Below, in pieces: positions 10,502-20,933 of a stretch of 62,030 nucleotides of DNA. Every line of letters starts with the position of its first letter. The first letter of the stretch is position 1. The notes below the pieces were generated by a model. The model had not been told where the DNA came from. It saw only the letters and a program-made list of their open reading frames with translations, and did no database searches. A program made the translations under genes and the position numbers. This DNA comes from a virus, in IMG/VR virus record IMGVR_UViG_3300046167_000632, positions 1 to 62,030 of that record. One strand, given 5' to 3'.

Positions 10502-11335
10502 ATGGCTACAAAAAAAGCACCAGCAAAGAAAGTTGAGGTTGCTCCTCAGCAAGAAATAGCAGTTAAAGCTGCTCCAAAAGTACAAAAACCAGCTAAACCA
10601 AGCTGGGAAATAAAAGATAGAACATATATATTAACTTCTAATAGATCACCGGTAACATTTACAATACCTAGTAAACATACTTCTAAACATGCTTTACTAT
10701 TTTTTGATAAAGAGAGTCGTGAACAAAAAGAATTAAGATATGCAACAAACCAATCTTCTCCATTTGTAAAAGAACAACAAGGAGAAGCTACTTTAGGTCA
10801 CATTATATTTAAAGACGGTTCGTTATTTGTTCCAAAAGAAAAACAAAATCTTCAGAAGGTGCTATCTATGTATCACCCATTAAAGAATAAGGTATACAAA
10901 GAATTAGACCAAGTAGAAATAGCTGAAGACGAATTAGATATATTAGAGATGCAAATTGAAGCTCTTAACGCAGCTAAAAACATGGATATAGATCATGCTG
11001 AAGCTATACTTAGGGTTGAAATAGGATCTAAAGTAACAACAATGAGTTCTAAAGAATTAAGAAGAGACTTATTGTTATTCGCTAAAATGAATCCAGCTTT
11101 ATTTATAGATCTAGCTAATGATGAGAATGTTCAATTAAGAAACTTCGCAATACAAGCTACTGAAAACAATATAATAGAACTGTCAAGTGATCAAAGATAT
11201 TTCACTTGGGCTACTAATGGTAGGAAATTAATGGAGGTTCCTTTTGACGAAAACCCATACTCTGCAATGGCTGCATTCTTTAAAACCGATGAAGGTGTAG
11301 AAGTTTACAGGTCAGTAGAGAAAAAGCTAAAATAA
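10502..11335 (+). CDS. Virion-associated protein downstream of capsid, 277 aa
   Basis: The N-terminus (residues 1-40) is Ala/Lys/Pro-rich and probably disordered. A beta-rich central region (about 45-110) follows, then a helical, acidic C-terminal half. The gene lies between capsid and the duplicated connector genes, flanked by two hairpins. A head-completion or decoration role is plausible from position; no family is recognised. Confidence 0.7.
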   Translation: MATKKAPAKKVEVAPQQEIAVKAAPKVQKPAKPSWEIKDRTYILTSNRSPVTFTIPSKHTSKHALLFFDKESREQKELRYATNQSSPFVKEQQGEATLGHIIFKDGSLFVPKEKQNLQKVLSMYHPLKNKVYKELDQVEIAEDELDILEMQIEALNAAKNMDIDHAEAILRVEIGSKVTTMSSKELRRDLLLFAKMNPALFIDLANDENVQLRNFAIQATENNIIELSSDQRYFTWATNGRKLMEVPFDENPYSAMAAFFKTDEGVEVYRSVEKKLK

Positions 11336-11354
11336 CATGTAATAATTAAAATAC

Positions 11355-11381
11355 GAGAGGTTGCAAAAAATGTAGCCTCTC
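11355..11381 (+). other. Intergenic RNA hairpin
   Basis: GAGAGGTT pairs with AGCCTCTC (eight pairs with one wobble) around an 11-base A-rich loop. No T tract follows, so this is more likely an mRNA processing or stability element than a terminator. Confidence 0.5.
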
Positions 11382-11414
11382 ATATTAAACAAGTAAATTT
11401 AAAAATAAAAGAAA

Positions 11415-12143
11415 ATGGCTATAGACATAAACAAGGTTTATAAAGCTGTTCTAGTTGTACTGGAACAAGAAAAAAGAGGAGTGTTGACGCCTAACGAGTT
11501 CAACAAAATTGCTACTCAAGCACAGCAAGAAATTTTTACTCAATACTTTGATGATTTAAATCAACTACTTGGTATGCCTCAAACCTCATTAGCATACGCT
11601 GATAGGATGGCTTTATTAGATGAAAAAATATCTATATTTAAGAAAAACGAAAACGTTGAACTGATAAATAATATAGCTGAACCTTCGGAAACTGTTCAAG
11701 AATTAGGCTCTGTTATATACAACAGCCCTACTATAGGAGTGCCAGGTAGAGAGGCTCAAAGAATACAGCAATATGAGTTGTTTACAACAAATCAATCTCC
11801 TTTGACTGCACCTACAGAGTTCTACCCTGTGTACATATATGAAGGGAATAAAATAACAATGCACCCAGATAATTTAACAGGTAACAACACTACTGATAAA
11901 GTAATACAATTAAATTACTTGTACTTTCCAGCAGATCCTAAATGGGGATTTGACGTAGATACTGAACTAGGTCATTACGTATATAATGAGTTAGACTCTC
12001 AAGACTTTCAAATACATAAATCAGATCAACCATTGTTGATAGATAAAATACTTAGTTACGCAGGTGTAATGACTAAAGATCAATTTGTAATGTCTTTAGC
12101 TAACGGTAAAGAGCAACAAATAAACGCTAACGATCAAAAATAA
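11415..12143 (+). CDS. Connector/tail adaptor protein, copy A1 (242 aa)
   Basis: The protein begins MAIDINKVYKAVLVVLEQEK with LTPNEFNKIATQAQQEIF near residues 24-41. The same pattern recurs in the gene at 12798 (MAINVNTVYQTVLSILNKEQ, LTPSEFNKLASQVQLDIF), so the two are paralogues. It also shares a DPKWGFDV/DPIWGFTI motif with the second copy. The position after capsid and before the large tail proteins suits a head-tail adaptor in a podovirus. Each A gene is followed by a B gene; see 12149. Confidence 0.7.
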   Translation: MAIDINKVYKAVLVVLEQEKRGVLTPNEFNKIATQAQQEIFTQYFDDLNQLLGMPQTSLAYADRMALLDEKISIFKKNENVELINNIAEPSETVQELGSVIYNSPTIGVPGREAQRIQQYELFTTNQSPLTAPTEFYPVYIYEGNKITMHPDNLTGNNTTDKVIQLNYLYFPADPKWGFDVDTELGHYVYNELDSQDFQIHKSDQPLLIDKILSYAGVMTKDQFVMSLANGKEQQINANDQK

Positions 12144-12148
12144 TAAAC

Positions 12149-12757
12149 ATGGCAGTAACAGATACAAAAACAACAACAGCTTTTATAACGCTGAATGATA
12201 TAATAAATAACTTTATAATATCATACACTGGGCCTGGTAAGCTTATTCCAGATTCAAAAAGAACAGAAGTAATATTTCATGCTAGGCGTTGTCTTCAAGA
12301 ATTTGCTTATGAAACTTTAAAGAGTAAGTTTACAATAGAAGATACAACAATGCCGTCTTCAAATCAACTTAACCTGCCAAAAGACTTTGTAACTACAATT
12401 GAGGTAGGTGCTAAGCCAAACCCAGGAGATCCATTTGAGGTTTTTACTCAAGTAAAATATGATCCAGTAACACCAGGAACTTATGAAGATCCAGGATCTA
12501 ATAATTTTTCAATAGATTACGAATACAAGATTATGTATTTTAGTGTTTCTAACGCAAGTTATGGTGATTTTAAGTTAACGTATTTATCAAACGCTCTTAC
12601 GACGGATGAATCTGCTGCTATTCCAAAGCTAGCTGAAGAAGCTTTATACGCTTGTATGGTTTACGCTATACTAGCAAATAGAGAAAAAGACAAACCCAAA
12701 CTTACTACAAAGATTATTAATAGAAAAAATAGACAAATTAGAAAGATCAAAATCTAG
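12149..12757 (+). CDS. Connector/tail protein, copy B1 (202 aa)
   Basis: Contains LNDIINNFIISYTGPGKLI (about residues 14-32) and HARRCLQEFAYETLKS (about 46-61), both repeated almost unchanged in the gene at 13618, so the two are paralogues. A C-terminal IPKLAEEALYACM helix is also shared. Probably a gp11-like tail tube or adaptor component, as inferred from order (capsid, connector, nozzle). The start lies five bases after the A1 stop, so A1 and B1 are co-translated. Confidence 0.7.
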   Translation: MAVTDTKTTTAFITLNDIINNFIISYTGPGKLIPDSKRTEVIFHARRCLQEFAYETLKSKFTIEDTTMPSSNQLNLPKDFVTTIEVGAKPNPGDPFEVFTQVKYDPVTPGTYEDPGSNNFSIDYEYKIMYFSVSNASYGDFKLTYLSNALTTDESAAIPKLAEEALYACMVYAILANREKDKPKLTTKIINRKNRQIRKIKI

Positions 12758-12797
12758 ATTAATTTTTACTAACTTTTCTGAATAAAAACACACCAGT

Positions 12798-13614
12798 ATG
12801 GCAATAAATGTAAATACAGTGTATCAAACAGTTCTGTCAATACTCAACAAAGAGCAGAGAGGTTTTTTAACGCCATCAGAATTCAATAAGTTAGCTTCAC
12901 AGGTACAGTTAGATATATTTGAAAAGTATTTTGAAGATCTTAATCAGCAAATTAGAGTTCCTCAAGCTGACGATGATTATTCCGATAGGTTAATGAATCT
13001 TGATGAAAAAGTAGCTATATTCAAAACATTTGGTGTAGCTACATACAACAATTCCACTAACCCTAAATTAAAATCTTTCTCGCTACCCATTATAAATGAG
13101 TACGGTGATAATGTTGATTTTTATAGGTTAGGAACTGTAACTTATAACCCAGGATCATCTACTCCTATTGAAGTTCAAAGACTAACAAGAACTGAGTTTT
13201 ACAATATAGATAAATCAGATTTAACATTACCTACTGAAAACTTTCCTGTTTATTTATACGAAAACAGAGGTAATGCAAACAACCCCTGGTCAAGCCATTA
13301 ATAGCAATATACAGAATGTATTGTACGTAAAGCCTTTAAGTATAACTAGTGATATAGAGGTTGATTATATTAGAAAACCTATAGATCCTATATGGGGTTT
13401 TACAATTGGTACAAAAGGTCAATATATATTTACTAATAGTTATTATGACCCATCTAATGGTACAGGTTCTATAGACTTCGAACTTCACGAGTCAGAGCAA
13501 GTAAACGTTATATTAAGGATATTATCATATGCTGGTATAATAATAAGAGATCCACAGATAGTTCAAGCAGCTGCTAGAGAAGTTCAACAAAATGAAATAA
13601 ATCAAAAAAGCTAA
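12798..13614 (+). CDS. Connector/tail adaptor protein, copy A2 (one frameshift near 13290)
   Basis: Paralogue of 11415-12143. The first frame (12798-13301) breaks near the CCCC run at about 13285, and the second frame (13273-13614) supplies the conserved C-terminal half with DPIWGFTI and FELHESEQ. One missing or extra base explains the break. The reconstructed length, about 270 residues, is close to A1. Function inferred as for A1. Confidence 0.65.
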
Positions 13615-13617
13615 CAA

Positions 13618-14730
13618 ATGGGTTTAATTACAGAAAATAATGCACATTACTACTCTGGTCAACAAGAGTATGTTTCAGACTCAAACGCCTCAAATGTTAG
13701 TATAAAGTGGGTTGGAGACGTTGAGTTAAAGCCAACTATACAGGGCGCTCAAAATTCCAACTATCAGGTATTTATAAACAATCAACTCAAAACAGAGTTT
13801 ACAGACTATAACTTAGTTAATGGTTCTGTTGTTATCACGTCTTTGTTGGCAGGGGATGTAGTGATTATACAGCTTATAGAATCTGCTAGACAAGAGAATT
13901 ATGGATCTTATTCTTATATAAAGCTTGATGATATTATAAATAACTTTATAGTTGCTTACGTAGGTGATGGAAAACTAATACAAAGCTGTAAAAGAACTGA
14001 TTTAATTTTTCATGCTAAAAGAGCAATGCAAGAATTTAGTTATGATACTTTAAAAAGCATTAAATCGCAGGAATTAACTATACCACATAACTTGAGTATT
14101 GTGATACCACAAGACTACGTAAACTACGTTGGTATGTCTTGGTATGACAGTAATGGTGTTGGTCACAAAATCTACCCAACAACGCTAACAACTAATCCAC
14201 TTAAAAAACCAACACAGGACAATCAAGGTATACCAATTCAGGATAGTTTTGGAAATAATATACAAGGTACATCTGTGGTAGAAAAAAGGTGGAAAAATAA
14301 CTTTAATCAAGATATAAATTCAAGCAACATAGATTCTATTAATAACGGTGTGAGCAATGGTTATGGTTCTGCTTACGGCTTAAACCCTCAATACGCGAAC
14401 TCTAATGGTTGGTTTACTATAAACGAAAGAGAAGGTAAGTTTTCATTTTCTTCAAATCTAGTTGATAGATTAATAGTTTTAGAATATATATCTGATGGCT
14501 TAGCTTATGACTTAGACACTAAAGTTCCAAAGCTAGCAGAAGAAGCTATGTATGCATATATGTCTCATGCTGTTTTATCAGGTAGGGCTAACCAGCCAGA
14601 ATACATTGTCAATAGGTTGAAAAAAGAAAAATCTGCTAAACTAAGAAATGCTAAAATAAGATTATCTAACATAAAACCTAGCGAGATAGTTCAGGTTATG
14701 AGAGGTAAATCTAAATGGATAAAACACTAA
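13618..14730 (+). CDS. Connector/tail protein, copy B2 with N-terminal extension (370 aa)
   Basis: Residues from about 100 match B1 (LDDIINNFIVAYVGDGKLI, HAKRAMQEFSYDTLKS, VPKLAEEAMYAYM). An extra N-terminal domain of about 100 residues, beta-rich with SNYQVFINNQ, is absent from B1, as is a Ser/Asn-rich insertion around residues 215-255. The basic C-terminus is longer than in B1. The duplicated copy may have specialised, for example as the ring touching the next tail protein. Confidence 0.7.
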   Translation: MGLITENNAHYYSGQQEYVSDSNASNVSIKWVGDVELKPTIQGAQNSNYQVFINNQLKTEFTDYNLVNGSVVITSLLAGDVVIIQLIESARQENYGSYSYIKLDDIINNFIVAYVGDGKLIQSCKRTDLIFHAKRAMQEFSYDTLKSIKSQELTIPHNLSIVIPQDYVNYVGMSWYDSNGVGHKIYPTTLTTNPLKKPTQDNQGIPIQDSFGNNIQGTSVVEKRWKNNFNQDINSSNIDSINNGVSNGYGSAYGLNPQYANSNGWFTINEREGKFSFSSNLVDRLIVLEYISDGLAYDLDTKVPKLAEEAMYAYMSHAVLSGRANQPEYIVNRLKKEKSAKLRNAKIRLSNIKPSEIVQVMRGKSKWIKH

Positions 14731-14736
14731 AATTAA

Positions 14737-17700
14737 ATGGCTAGTTTCAAGAATATTTTCATAAAGTCCAAGATGAATAAAGATCTTGACGATCGATTAT
14801 TACCTCAAGGAGAATATAGAAATGCAATAAATATACAAATTAGTAAATCAGAGTCTCAAGACGTAGGTGCTTTAGAAAACGTTTTAGGTAATGAAGTAGT
14901 TTTTGATCTTCAGTCTTTTAAAAAAGGTTCTGGTAGAGATCTTGTATGTATAGGTTACTTAGTATCTGAGGTTGACTCTAGTGTTTTTTTGTTTTTAACA
15001 GATAATACAATTGAAAATAACTCCAACGGAGTTTATGATCCTTCTGCTTCAAACTTTATAGTTAGATTAATTATATCACCAAATGCTTCCATACAAAGTG
15101 TAGCTTTAGTTCAAGGTGCTTTTTTAAATTTCTACGAGGGAAATCCTATACATGGTGTTAATTTATTAGAAGATCTTTTATTTTGGACTGATAATAGAAA
15201 TCAACCTAGAAAAATAAGAGTTAGCGCCGCAGCGGATTGGGGTGGTTACTACAGTATAGAAGATACAATATCTGTAGCAAAGTATATGCCTTATAACGCA
15301 CCTGTTCTTTGGCAAGAGAGTAGCGTGGTTGGTGAATATGAAACTACCATGAAAGATGTTGTTAGCGCAGTTTTACCAGACCCTACACTAGCTAATCCAT
15401 ATTACAATGCTAATTATCAAGGTGATCCTGATTACTTAGAGGATAAATTTGTTAGGTTTAGTTATAGATTTAAGTTTGATGACGGTGAGTATTCTGTATT
15501 TGCACCATTTACACAAGAGTGCTTTATACCAAAGCAAGATGGTTACTTTTTGTATACCAACGATGATGATAATGATATGTCAGCAGCTTATAGAAGTACT
15601 GTTGTTGATTTTATGGAAAACAAAGTAAATCAAATTGATTTATTAATAGATTTACCTAAAGTAGGTGATCCAAATTATGTAACAACTCTAGAGAATGTAA
15701 CTAGCCATTTTAAGATAGTAGAGATAGATATATTATATAAAGAATCAGATGGTTTAGCTGTAGCAGTTGTAGACACTATAACACCTGCTCAAATATCAGC
15801 TCAATTTGACTCAGCAAACCCTTCAAATACATATAAGTATACATACTCTGGAACAAAACCTTTTAGAACTCTTCCAGAAGATCAACTAATTAGAGTGTAT
15901 GACAAGGTTCCTGTAAAAGCTTTAGGTCAAGAGATAATAAGCAATAGGATTGTATACAGTAATTTTCAAACAAAACATACACCTCCGGTTGTAGAATATA
16001 ATGTTGGAGCAGGAGCTAAGAAAAGTTTTGATATAACAACAAGTCCAAATAACCAAACTTCGTGGACTACAAGCATAGTAGAATACCCAAATAGCACTTT
16101 AAAACAAAATAGAAACTACCAAGCTGGTTTTGTTTTTTCTGATAGATTTAGTAGAACCACATCTACTGTATTATCAAACTCATCAGACTCAACCGTTTCA
16201 GGGCCAAGCGCTACTCAGTTATCAACAGTTTATTCCGGGTACAACCCTTCAGGTGTAGACATAGGTCAATGGCCAGGTGATTCTTTGTTTATTGACGTAA
16301 AAGAAAAAATACAAACAACACCTATTAATTTAAATCTTTACCCCGGTGTATACAATGGAGATCCTAGTGACCCTAGTTATAATCCTCTAGGCTTTTATAC
16401 TTGGAAAGTTGTTGTAAAACAACAAGAGCAAGATTACTATAATGTATATCTTCCAGGAGCAATAACAGCATATCCAGAAGACGCTACTTTAGAAACGGGT
16501 TTAACTTCTCATATAACGTTATTAAACGACAATATAAATAAAGTACCTAGAGATTTATCTGAGGTAGGTCCTGATCAAAAACAGTTTAGAAGCTCTGTAA
16601 AGTTATTTGGTAGGGTTGAGAATTCAAACGTAACCGCAACAGGAGTAGCTCCTTATAAATTTGGAGTAGTTAATGAACAATATTATCCCTCAAGATCGTC
16701 TGATACGGTTTCTACAGTATCTAATATGTTTGATATGTTTAATATAGATCCCACAGGAACTATTCCTAATGAATACCCAGAGGCTTTTTACGAAGCGGAA
16801 TCAAATCCTTTGATTGGTAGAGTTAGCACATCAAATAAGTTTGGACAAATAGACCCAATAACAGGAAGTTTAACTTATAGTATACAAAATTTAGCTGTTT
16901 ACGAAACAGAGCCGATAGAATCTAGACTAGATATATACTGGGAAACTAGTAGTTCAGGTAAAATAAGTGATTTAAACGATCAAATAGATACAGATGGAAG
17001 CCAAACTATATTTAATATAGTAAATCTTGATTGGTATGTAAACGAATACTTTGGAATATATAGTGGGACCCCTTCCAGCCCAGAGCCCGGAGGAACAACA
17101 GATCAACCATCGGCAGCTAATGGTCTTCTTGGTAGATTTAGATCTGTTGTAACAGGTCAATTTCAATTTGAAGACTCCGTAGGAAATCCAATACAGACCA
17201 TAGTAAACCCATCTTTTACCGTAACTGACGCATCGCCAGGTGGAATAGATCGAACTTCTGATTTTGAATTAATACAGATAACAGGAACTCTTAACGGAGG
17301 AACAGGTAGTTACACTGATTATCAGGGAAATTCAACCCCTGCTTTAGCGGAAGACTCTTTTATAATAGTAAATAAAGCGTATAGAATATACACCTCTGTC
17401 AACGAAGATCAATTTGATTTTGTTGTTACAATAACTGGTACAGACGGAAATCCTACTATAATACCTCCACCACCTCCGTACACTCAGTTTTTTACATCAT
17501 TACCTACTCAAGGTGAAACAGAAGTAGACAACTTAGATACGATAATAGTAGGTGGTGAAACTTTTGGAGATGGAGCTATTTCTTGGGGACAAACTTCAAC
17601 AATAGTTGATTATGCTAAAGCGTGCCCTAACCCTCCTTCTTTACAAGTACCTATTGGATTAGCTACACAGCTTAAATTTTATGGATCTAATGGATCTAAT

Positions 17701-19320
17701 GCTTTATCTGCTGGTTTAAATAATCAAGAGGGTATTGTATGGAATATATCTGAGCAAACACAGGGTGGTAATACTGTTGCGATTTTTACAATAAACAATA
17801 GTGGGGAAATTAGTGACAGCCCGAGTAATCCTGCGCGTGGTGTTTATGATTTAGAAATAACCTTATCTGGCCCAGATAATTCATCTGATACTTGTTCTTT
17901 TCAATTAATTGTAGGTGAAACACCTGCTGATGGTAGCTTTAGTGTTAAAAACGACTTAACACTAAAAGCAAACTATGCTTATATACTAAGTGCTCACAAC
18001 TCAACAACTAATCCTTTTAGTCAATTAACTTCAGGTGCAGGGAATTCATTTACTGAAGTATATCCACTCTTACAAGATATTCCTAATACTGATCTTGTGT
18101 TTGCTCCTGCTTACATACCACCGGTTAATATTGGGCCACCGCCTCCACAAAACCCAAACGAAGGAACTACTACAACTGGATGTTCAGGTGTTCCCAATAG
18201 TCAAGACTATAATTACCTTGAAAGAAATAAAATACCTTCAGGAATAAATGCTAATTTAGCAGGTCCTTTAACTAAAGGTACAGCGTATATTAGCTTGCAG
18301 CCATATTTAGATGCAGCTAAAGGTAGTACAAACTCGACTCCTAACTTTGTAAATAACAACGATGTCTCTTGGGTTATAGAGTATAGAGTAGACTCTAGTT
18401 CACCGTGGGTAGCTGCAAAGGATATAGAAGGAAATGTATTGTCTTTTAACAGCGAAGTTAGTGGGTATGCAAGCCCTACTCAAATAAGTGGAAATACTGG
18501 TATTAATCAAACATTACCAGTACCTAACCCTCCATTTCCTCCAACGACTTCAGAAACAGATATAATTTATGGATCTTCTGAAGGACCTGGATTCGTAGGT
18601 AATTATGCTAATTGGATCAGGGTTGGTGCTGAAAATAACGCTAGCTCGGGAAGTTTCGGGGGAACTTTTGGTAGAGCAAAATATGGTAGATGGGCTGCTG
18701 TAGGTAAGAGCCCTTATTCAAGTGAATCAGATAAATTTGGTGAATACAGGGTTGTTGTGCAAAGAATAGGTGGAAACCAAGACAACTGTCAATCATGTGC
18801 TGCTATACCAGGGAGTTTGAATAATAGTCAAAACAACTTTGCAGGCGCTGGAGCTATTATTGAGACAGGGGATTTTTATTATGACTTAGGTCCTGAAGTT
18901 GCTTTTGGATATAAAATAAATCCAGCATTAAAAAGCAGTCACACTTTAGCTAAAGACGAAACAACTCACAATCAGGTAGTTTATGCTAGAGAAGGTGTGC
19001 ATAGATATGTTACTACTTTTTATACAGATGCTTCACTTCAAACCCCTTATACTGGATATACTCAAGTAAACACTACTACTGATAAATATTTATCTTATAT
19101 TTCTATAGAAAGTGACGGGCAAGATACAAACGGGTTCCCTTATACAACACCTTATAATTCAGGAACAAGTAGCTCGATTAACTCTGGATTAGCTTTAGCT
19201 GCGGAAGGAGCCGGTAGAGATAATGCTACAAACACTACATCTCAGAACTTAAGAACTTGGTCTTGCGAAATGAATCCAACAACTGGTTTAAAAGTAAAAG
19301 CATCTGCGCAACCTAGATAA
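14737..19320 (+). CDS. Large tail protein, nozzle/stabilisation type (1527 aa)
   Basis: The N-terminus reads MASFKNIFIKSKMNKDLDDR and then LLPQGEYRNAINIQ and SQDVGALENVLGNEV. This is a signature I know from podovirus tail nozzle or stabilisation proteins. The rest is a very long Ser/Thr/Asn/Gly/Pro-rich beta protein, with Ig-like or fibre-like stretches and a Pro-rich segment (IIPPPPPYTQF near residue 908). It probably forms the distal tail tube, with host-contact domains fused on. No frameshift is seen across 4.6 kb. Confidence 0.75.
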   Translation: MASFKNIFIKSKMNKDLDDRLLPQGEYRNAINIQISKSESQDVGALENVLGNEVVFDLQSFKKGSGRDLVCIGYLVSEVDSSVFLFLTDNTIENNSNGVYDPSASNFIVRLIISPNASIQSVALVQGAFLNFYEGNPIHGVNLLEDLLFWTDNRNQPRKIRVSAAADWGGYYSIEDTISVAKYMPYNAPVLWQESSVVGEYETTMKDVVSAVLPDPTLANPYYNANYQGDPDYLEDKFVRFSYRFKFDDGEYSVFAPFTQECFIPKQDGYFLYTNDDDNDMSAAYRSTVVDFMENKVNQIDLLIDLPKVGDPNYVTTLENVTSHFKIVEIDILYKESDGLAVAVVDTITPAQISAQFDSANPSNTYKYTYSGTKPFRTLPEDQLIRVYDKVPVKALGQEIISNRIVYSNFQTKHTPPVVEYNVGAGAKKSFDITTSPNNQTSWTTSIVEYPNSTLKQNRNYQAGFVFSDRFSRTTSTVLSNSSDSTVSGPSATQLSTVYSGYNPSGVDIGQWPGDSLFIDVKEKIQTTPINLNLYPGVYNGDPSDPSYNPLGFYTWKVVVKQQEQDYYNVYLPGAITAYPEDATLETGLTSHITLLNDNINKVPRDLSEVGPDQKQFRSSVKLFGRVENSNVTATGVAPYKFGVVNEQYYPSRSSDTVSTVSNMFDMFNIDPTGTIPNEYPEAFYEAESNPLIGRVSTSNKFGQIDPITGSLTYSIQNLAVYETEPIESRLDIYWETSSSGKISDLNDQIDTDGSQTIFNIVNLDWYVNEYFGIYSGTPSSPEPGGTTDQPSAANGLLGRFRSVVTGQFQFEDSVGNPIQTIVNPSFTVTDASPGGIDRTSDFELIQITGTLNGGTGSYTDYQGNSTPALAEDSFIIVNKAYRIYTSVNEDQFDFVVTITGTDGNPTIIPPPPPYTQFFTSLPTQGETEVDNLDTIIVGGETFGDGAISWGQTSTIVDYAKACPNPPSLQVPIGLATQLKFYGSNGSNALSAGLNNQEGIVWNISEQTQGGNTVAIFTINNSGEISDSPSNPARGVYDLEITLSGPDNSSDTCSFQLIVGETPADGSFSVKNDLTLKANYAYILSAHNSTTNPFSQLTSGAGNSFTEVYPLLQDIPNTDLVFAPAYIPPVNIGPPPPQNPNEGTTTTGCSGVPNSQDYNYLERNKIPSGINANLAGPLTKGTAYISLQPYLDAAKGSTNSTPNFVNNNDVSWVIEYRVDSSSPWVAAKDIEGNVLSFNSEVSGYASPTQISGNTGINQTLPVPNPPFPPTTSETDIIYGSSEGPGFVGNYANWIRVGAENNASSGSFGGTFGRAKYGRWAAVGKSPYSSESDKFGEYRVVVQRIGGNQDNCQSCAAIPGSLNNSQNNFAGAGAIIETGDFYYDLGPEVAFGYKINPALKSSHTLAKDETTHNQVVYAREGVHRYVTTFYTDASLQTPYTGYTQVNTTTDKYLSYISIESDGQDTNGFPYTTPYNSGTSSSINSGLALAAEGAGRDNATNTTSQNLRTWSCEMNPTTGLKVKASAQPR

Positions 19321-19363
19321 CATATAAGCGGTAAAACACTTATAAACATGTAATATATATACT

Positions 19364-20920
19364 ATGGCACTAATAGAAGTAAAATACTATAACTCATTCA
19401 CCTTAAGGAAAAGTGTAGACTCAAACAGCGACATAAAATGGTTTGGTTCTAGAGGTATACCTCAATCTTTAGGTGGCTGGTACCAGACCGGTAATGTTCC
19501 AGAGGATGATAATGACCTAAACTGGGCTATTGAAGAGTCTAGAATTAGAGGCGGTTATAATAATACTTCAACTTCTTTAGGTGCTAAAGCTTACTTAGTA
19601 GAAGATGAGCCTAGTGGTAGTGTTAGAGGTAATGCTATGATATATTCAGGTATATATAACTCTAGAACAGGTATAAATCAAACAAATCAATTTTCTGTAG
19701 GTGAAGAAATAACTAAAGCAACTGATCCGGCTAACGGTAGTATACAAAAGCTATACGCCGAGGATTCTAATTTGGTTATATTTTCAGAGAAAAAAGTAAG
19801 TAGAGCTCTTATTGATAAAGACGCTATATATACGGCTGAAGGGGGAGGTACTTCTGTTAGTCAACTAAACCTAGTGATTGGTCAAATAATACCTTACGCT
19901 GGAAACTGGGGTATAGGAACAAATCCAGAAAGCTTTGCTGTATACGGTTATAGAAAATACTTTGTAGATAAGAACAGAGGAGCTGTTTTAAGGTTGTCTA
20001 GAGACGGTATAACTGAAATATCAAACTATGGTATGATTGACTGGTTTAGAGACAATCTGAGTATTGTAGACTCTTCAAGTTTTGGGCCAGGTAAAATAAT
20101 AGGTGGTTGGGATATATACACTAAGCAATATACTTTATCACTACAACCAAGCACGCCGCTTACATCAAGACCAGAGTTTGGTTCTTTAGAATATAGTACT
20201 CTTCAATTTGATGAAGCTGTTTTAGGTTGGCCTTCTTTTTATACGTTTAAACCTAGATTTACTTTTAGCCTAGCAAACAGAATGTACAGCATAGGTAATC
20301 AAGCTGGTAATTGGAACAAACTATATGTACACAACAGCACAAATGTTGATAGAGCTGAATTCTACGGAGAGTATAATAACTCAAAAGTAACTTTTGTAGT
20401 AAATCCAGAAGTAAGTACAAGTAAAGTTTTTAAAACAATAAGCTATGAAGGTAGTAATGGTTGGGAAGTTTCAGAATATGTTTCAGATGTTACAGGTGTT
20501 GATAGCTATGAGTTGGATAGTGGCGGAAATCCTATATGGATTTTACCACCTAGTTTAATAGATACTACAAACCCAATAAGTAGTTATTATGAAGGTGAAT
20601 ACATAATAAACCCTATACAATCAAGCTCCACATATAACGAGCCTGTTTATAGACCAGACTATGTTAGTACTTTTGGATCTAATAACCCGCCTTATAATAA
20701 AGAATATGCTGGTTTTGTTAGAAAAGAAAATAAATATTATGCTAATCTAGTAAATAATAGCGAAGGTCAAACAATGCCTGGAGAAATTATATTCGGAGAA
20801 GACATGACGGGTATAAAAGGTTACTATTGCACTGTGACTTTACAAAACGATAATAGTACTAACCCCGGTGGAGCTAAAGAGCTTTTTGCTGTAAATTCCA
20901 CTTTTGTCGTTAGTAGCTAA
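19364..20920 (+). CDS. Tail protein, 518 aa
   Basis: A beta-rich protein with repeated Gly/Asn/Tyr patches. The segment YRKYFVDKNRGAVLRLSRDG (about residues 203-222) followed by ITEISNYGMIDWF looks like a propeller blade of podovirus tail nozzle proteins. It follows the 1527-residue tail protein after a 43-bp gap containing a small hairpin (TATAAG/CTTATA, about 19323-19344). The two may be split parts of one nozzle. Assignment is by pattern and position. Confidence 0.65.
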   Translation: MALIEVKYYNSFTLRKSVDSNSDIKWFGSRGIPQSLGGWYQTGNVPEDDNDLNWAIEESRIRGGYNNTSTSLGAKAYLVEDEPSGSVRGNAMIYSGIYNSRTGINQTNQFSVGEEITKATDPANGSIQKLYAEDSNLVIFSEKKVSRALIDKDAIYTAEGGGTSVSQLNLVIGQIIPYAGNWGIGTNPESFAVYGYRKYFVDKNRGAVLRLSRDGITEISNYGMIDWFRDNLSIVDSSSFGPGKIIGGWDIYTKQYTLSLQPSTPLTSRPEFGSLEYSTLQFDEAVLGWPSFYTFKPRFTFSLANRMYSIGNQAGNWNKLYVHNSTNVDRAEFYGEYNNSKVTFVVNPEVSTSKVFKTISYEGSNGWEVSEYVSDVTGVDSYELDSGGNPIWILPPSLIDTTNPISSYYEGEYIINPIQSSSTYNEPVYRPDYVSTFGSNNPPYNKEYAGFVRKENKYYANLVNNSEGQTMPGEIIFGEDMTGIKGYYCTVTLQNDNSTNPGGAKELFAVNSTFVVSS

Positions 20921-20933
20921 ACAATTAAATTAA

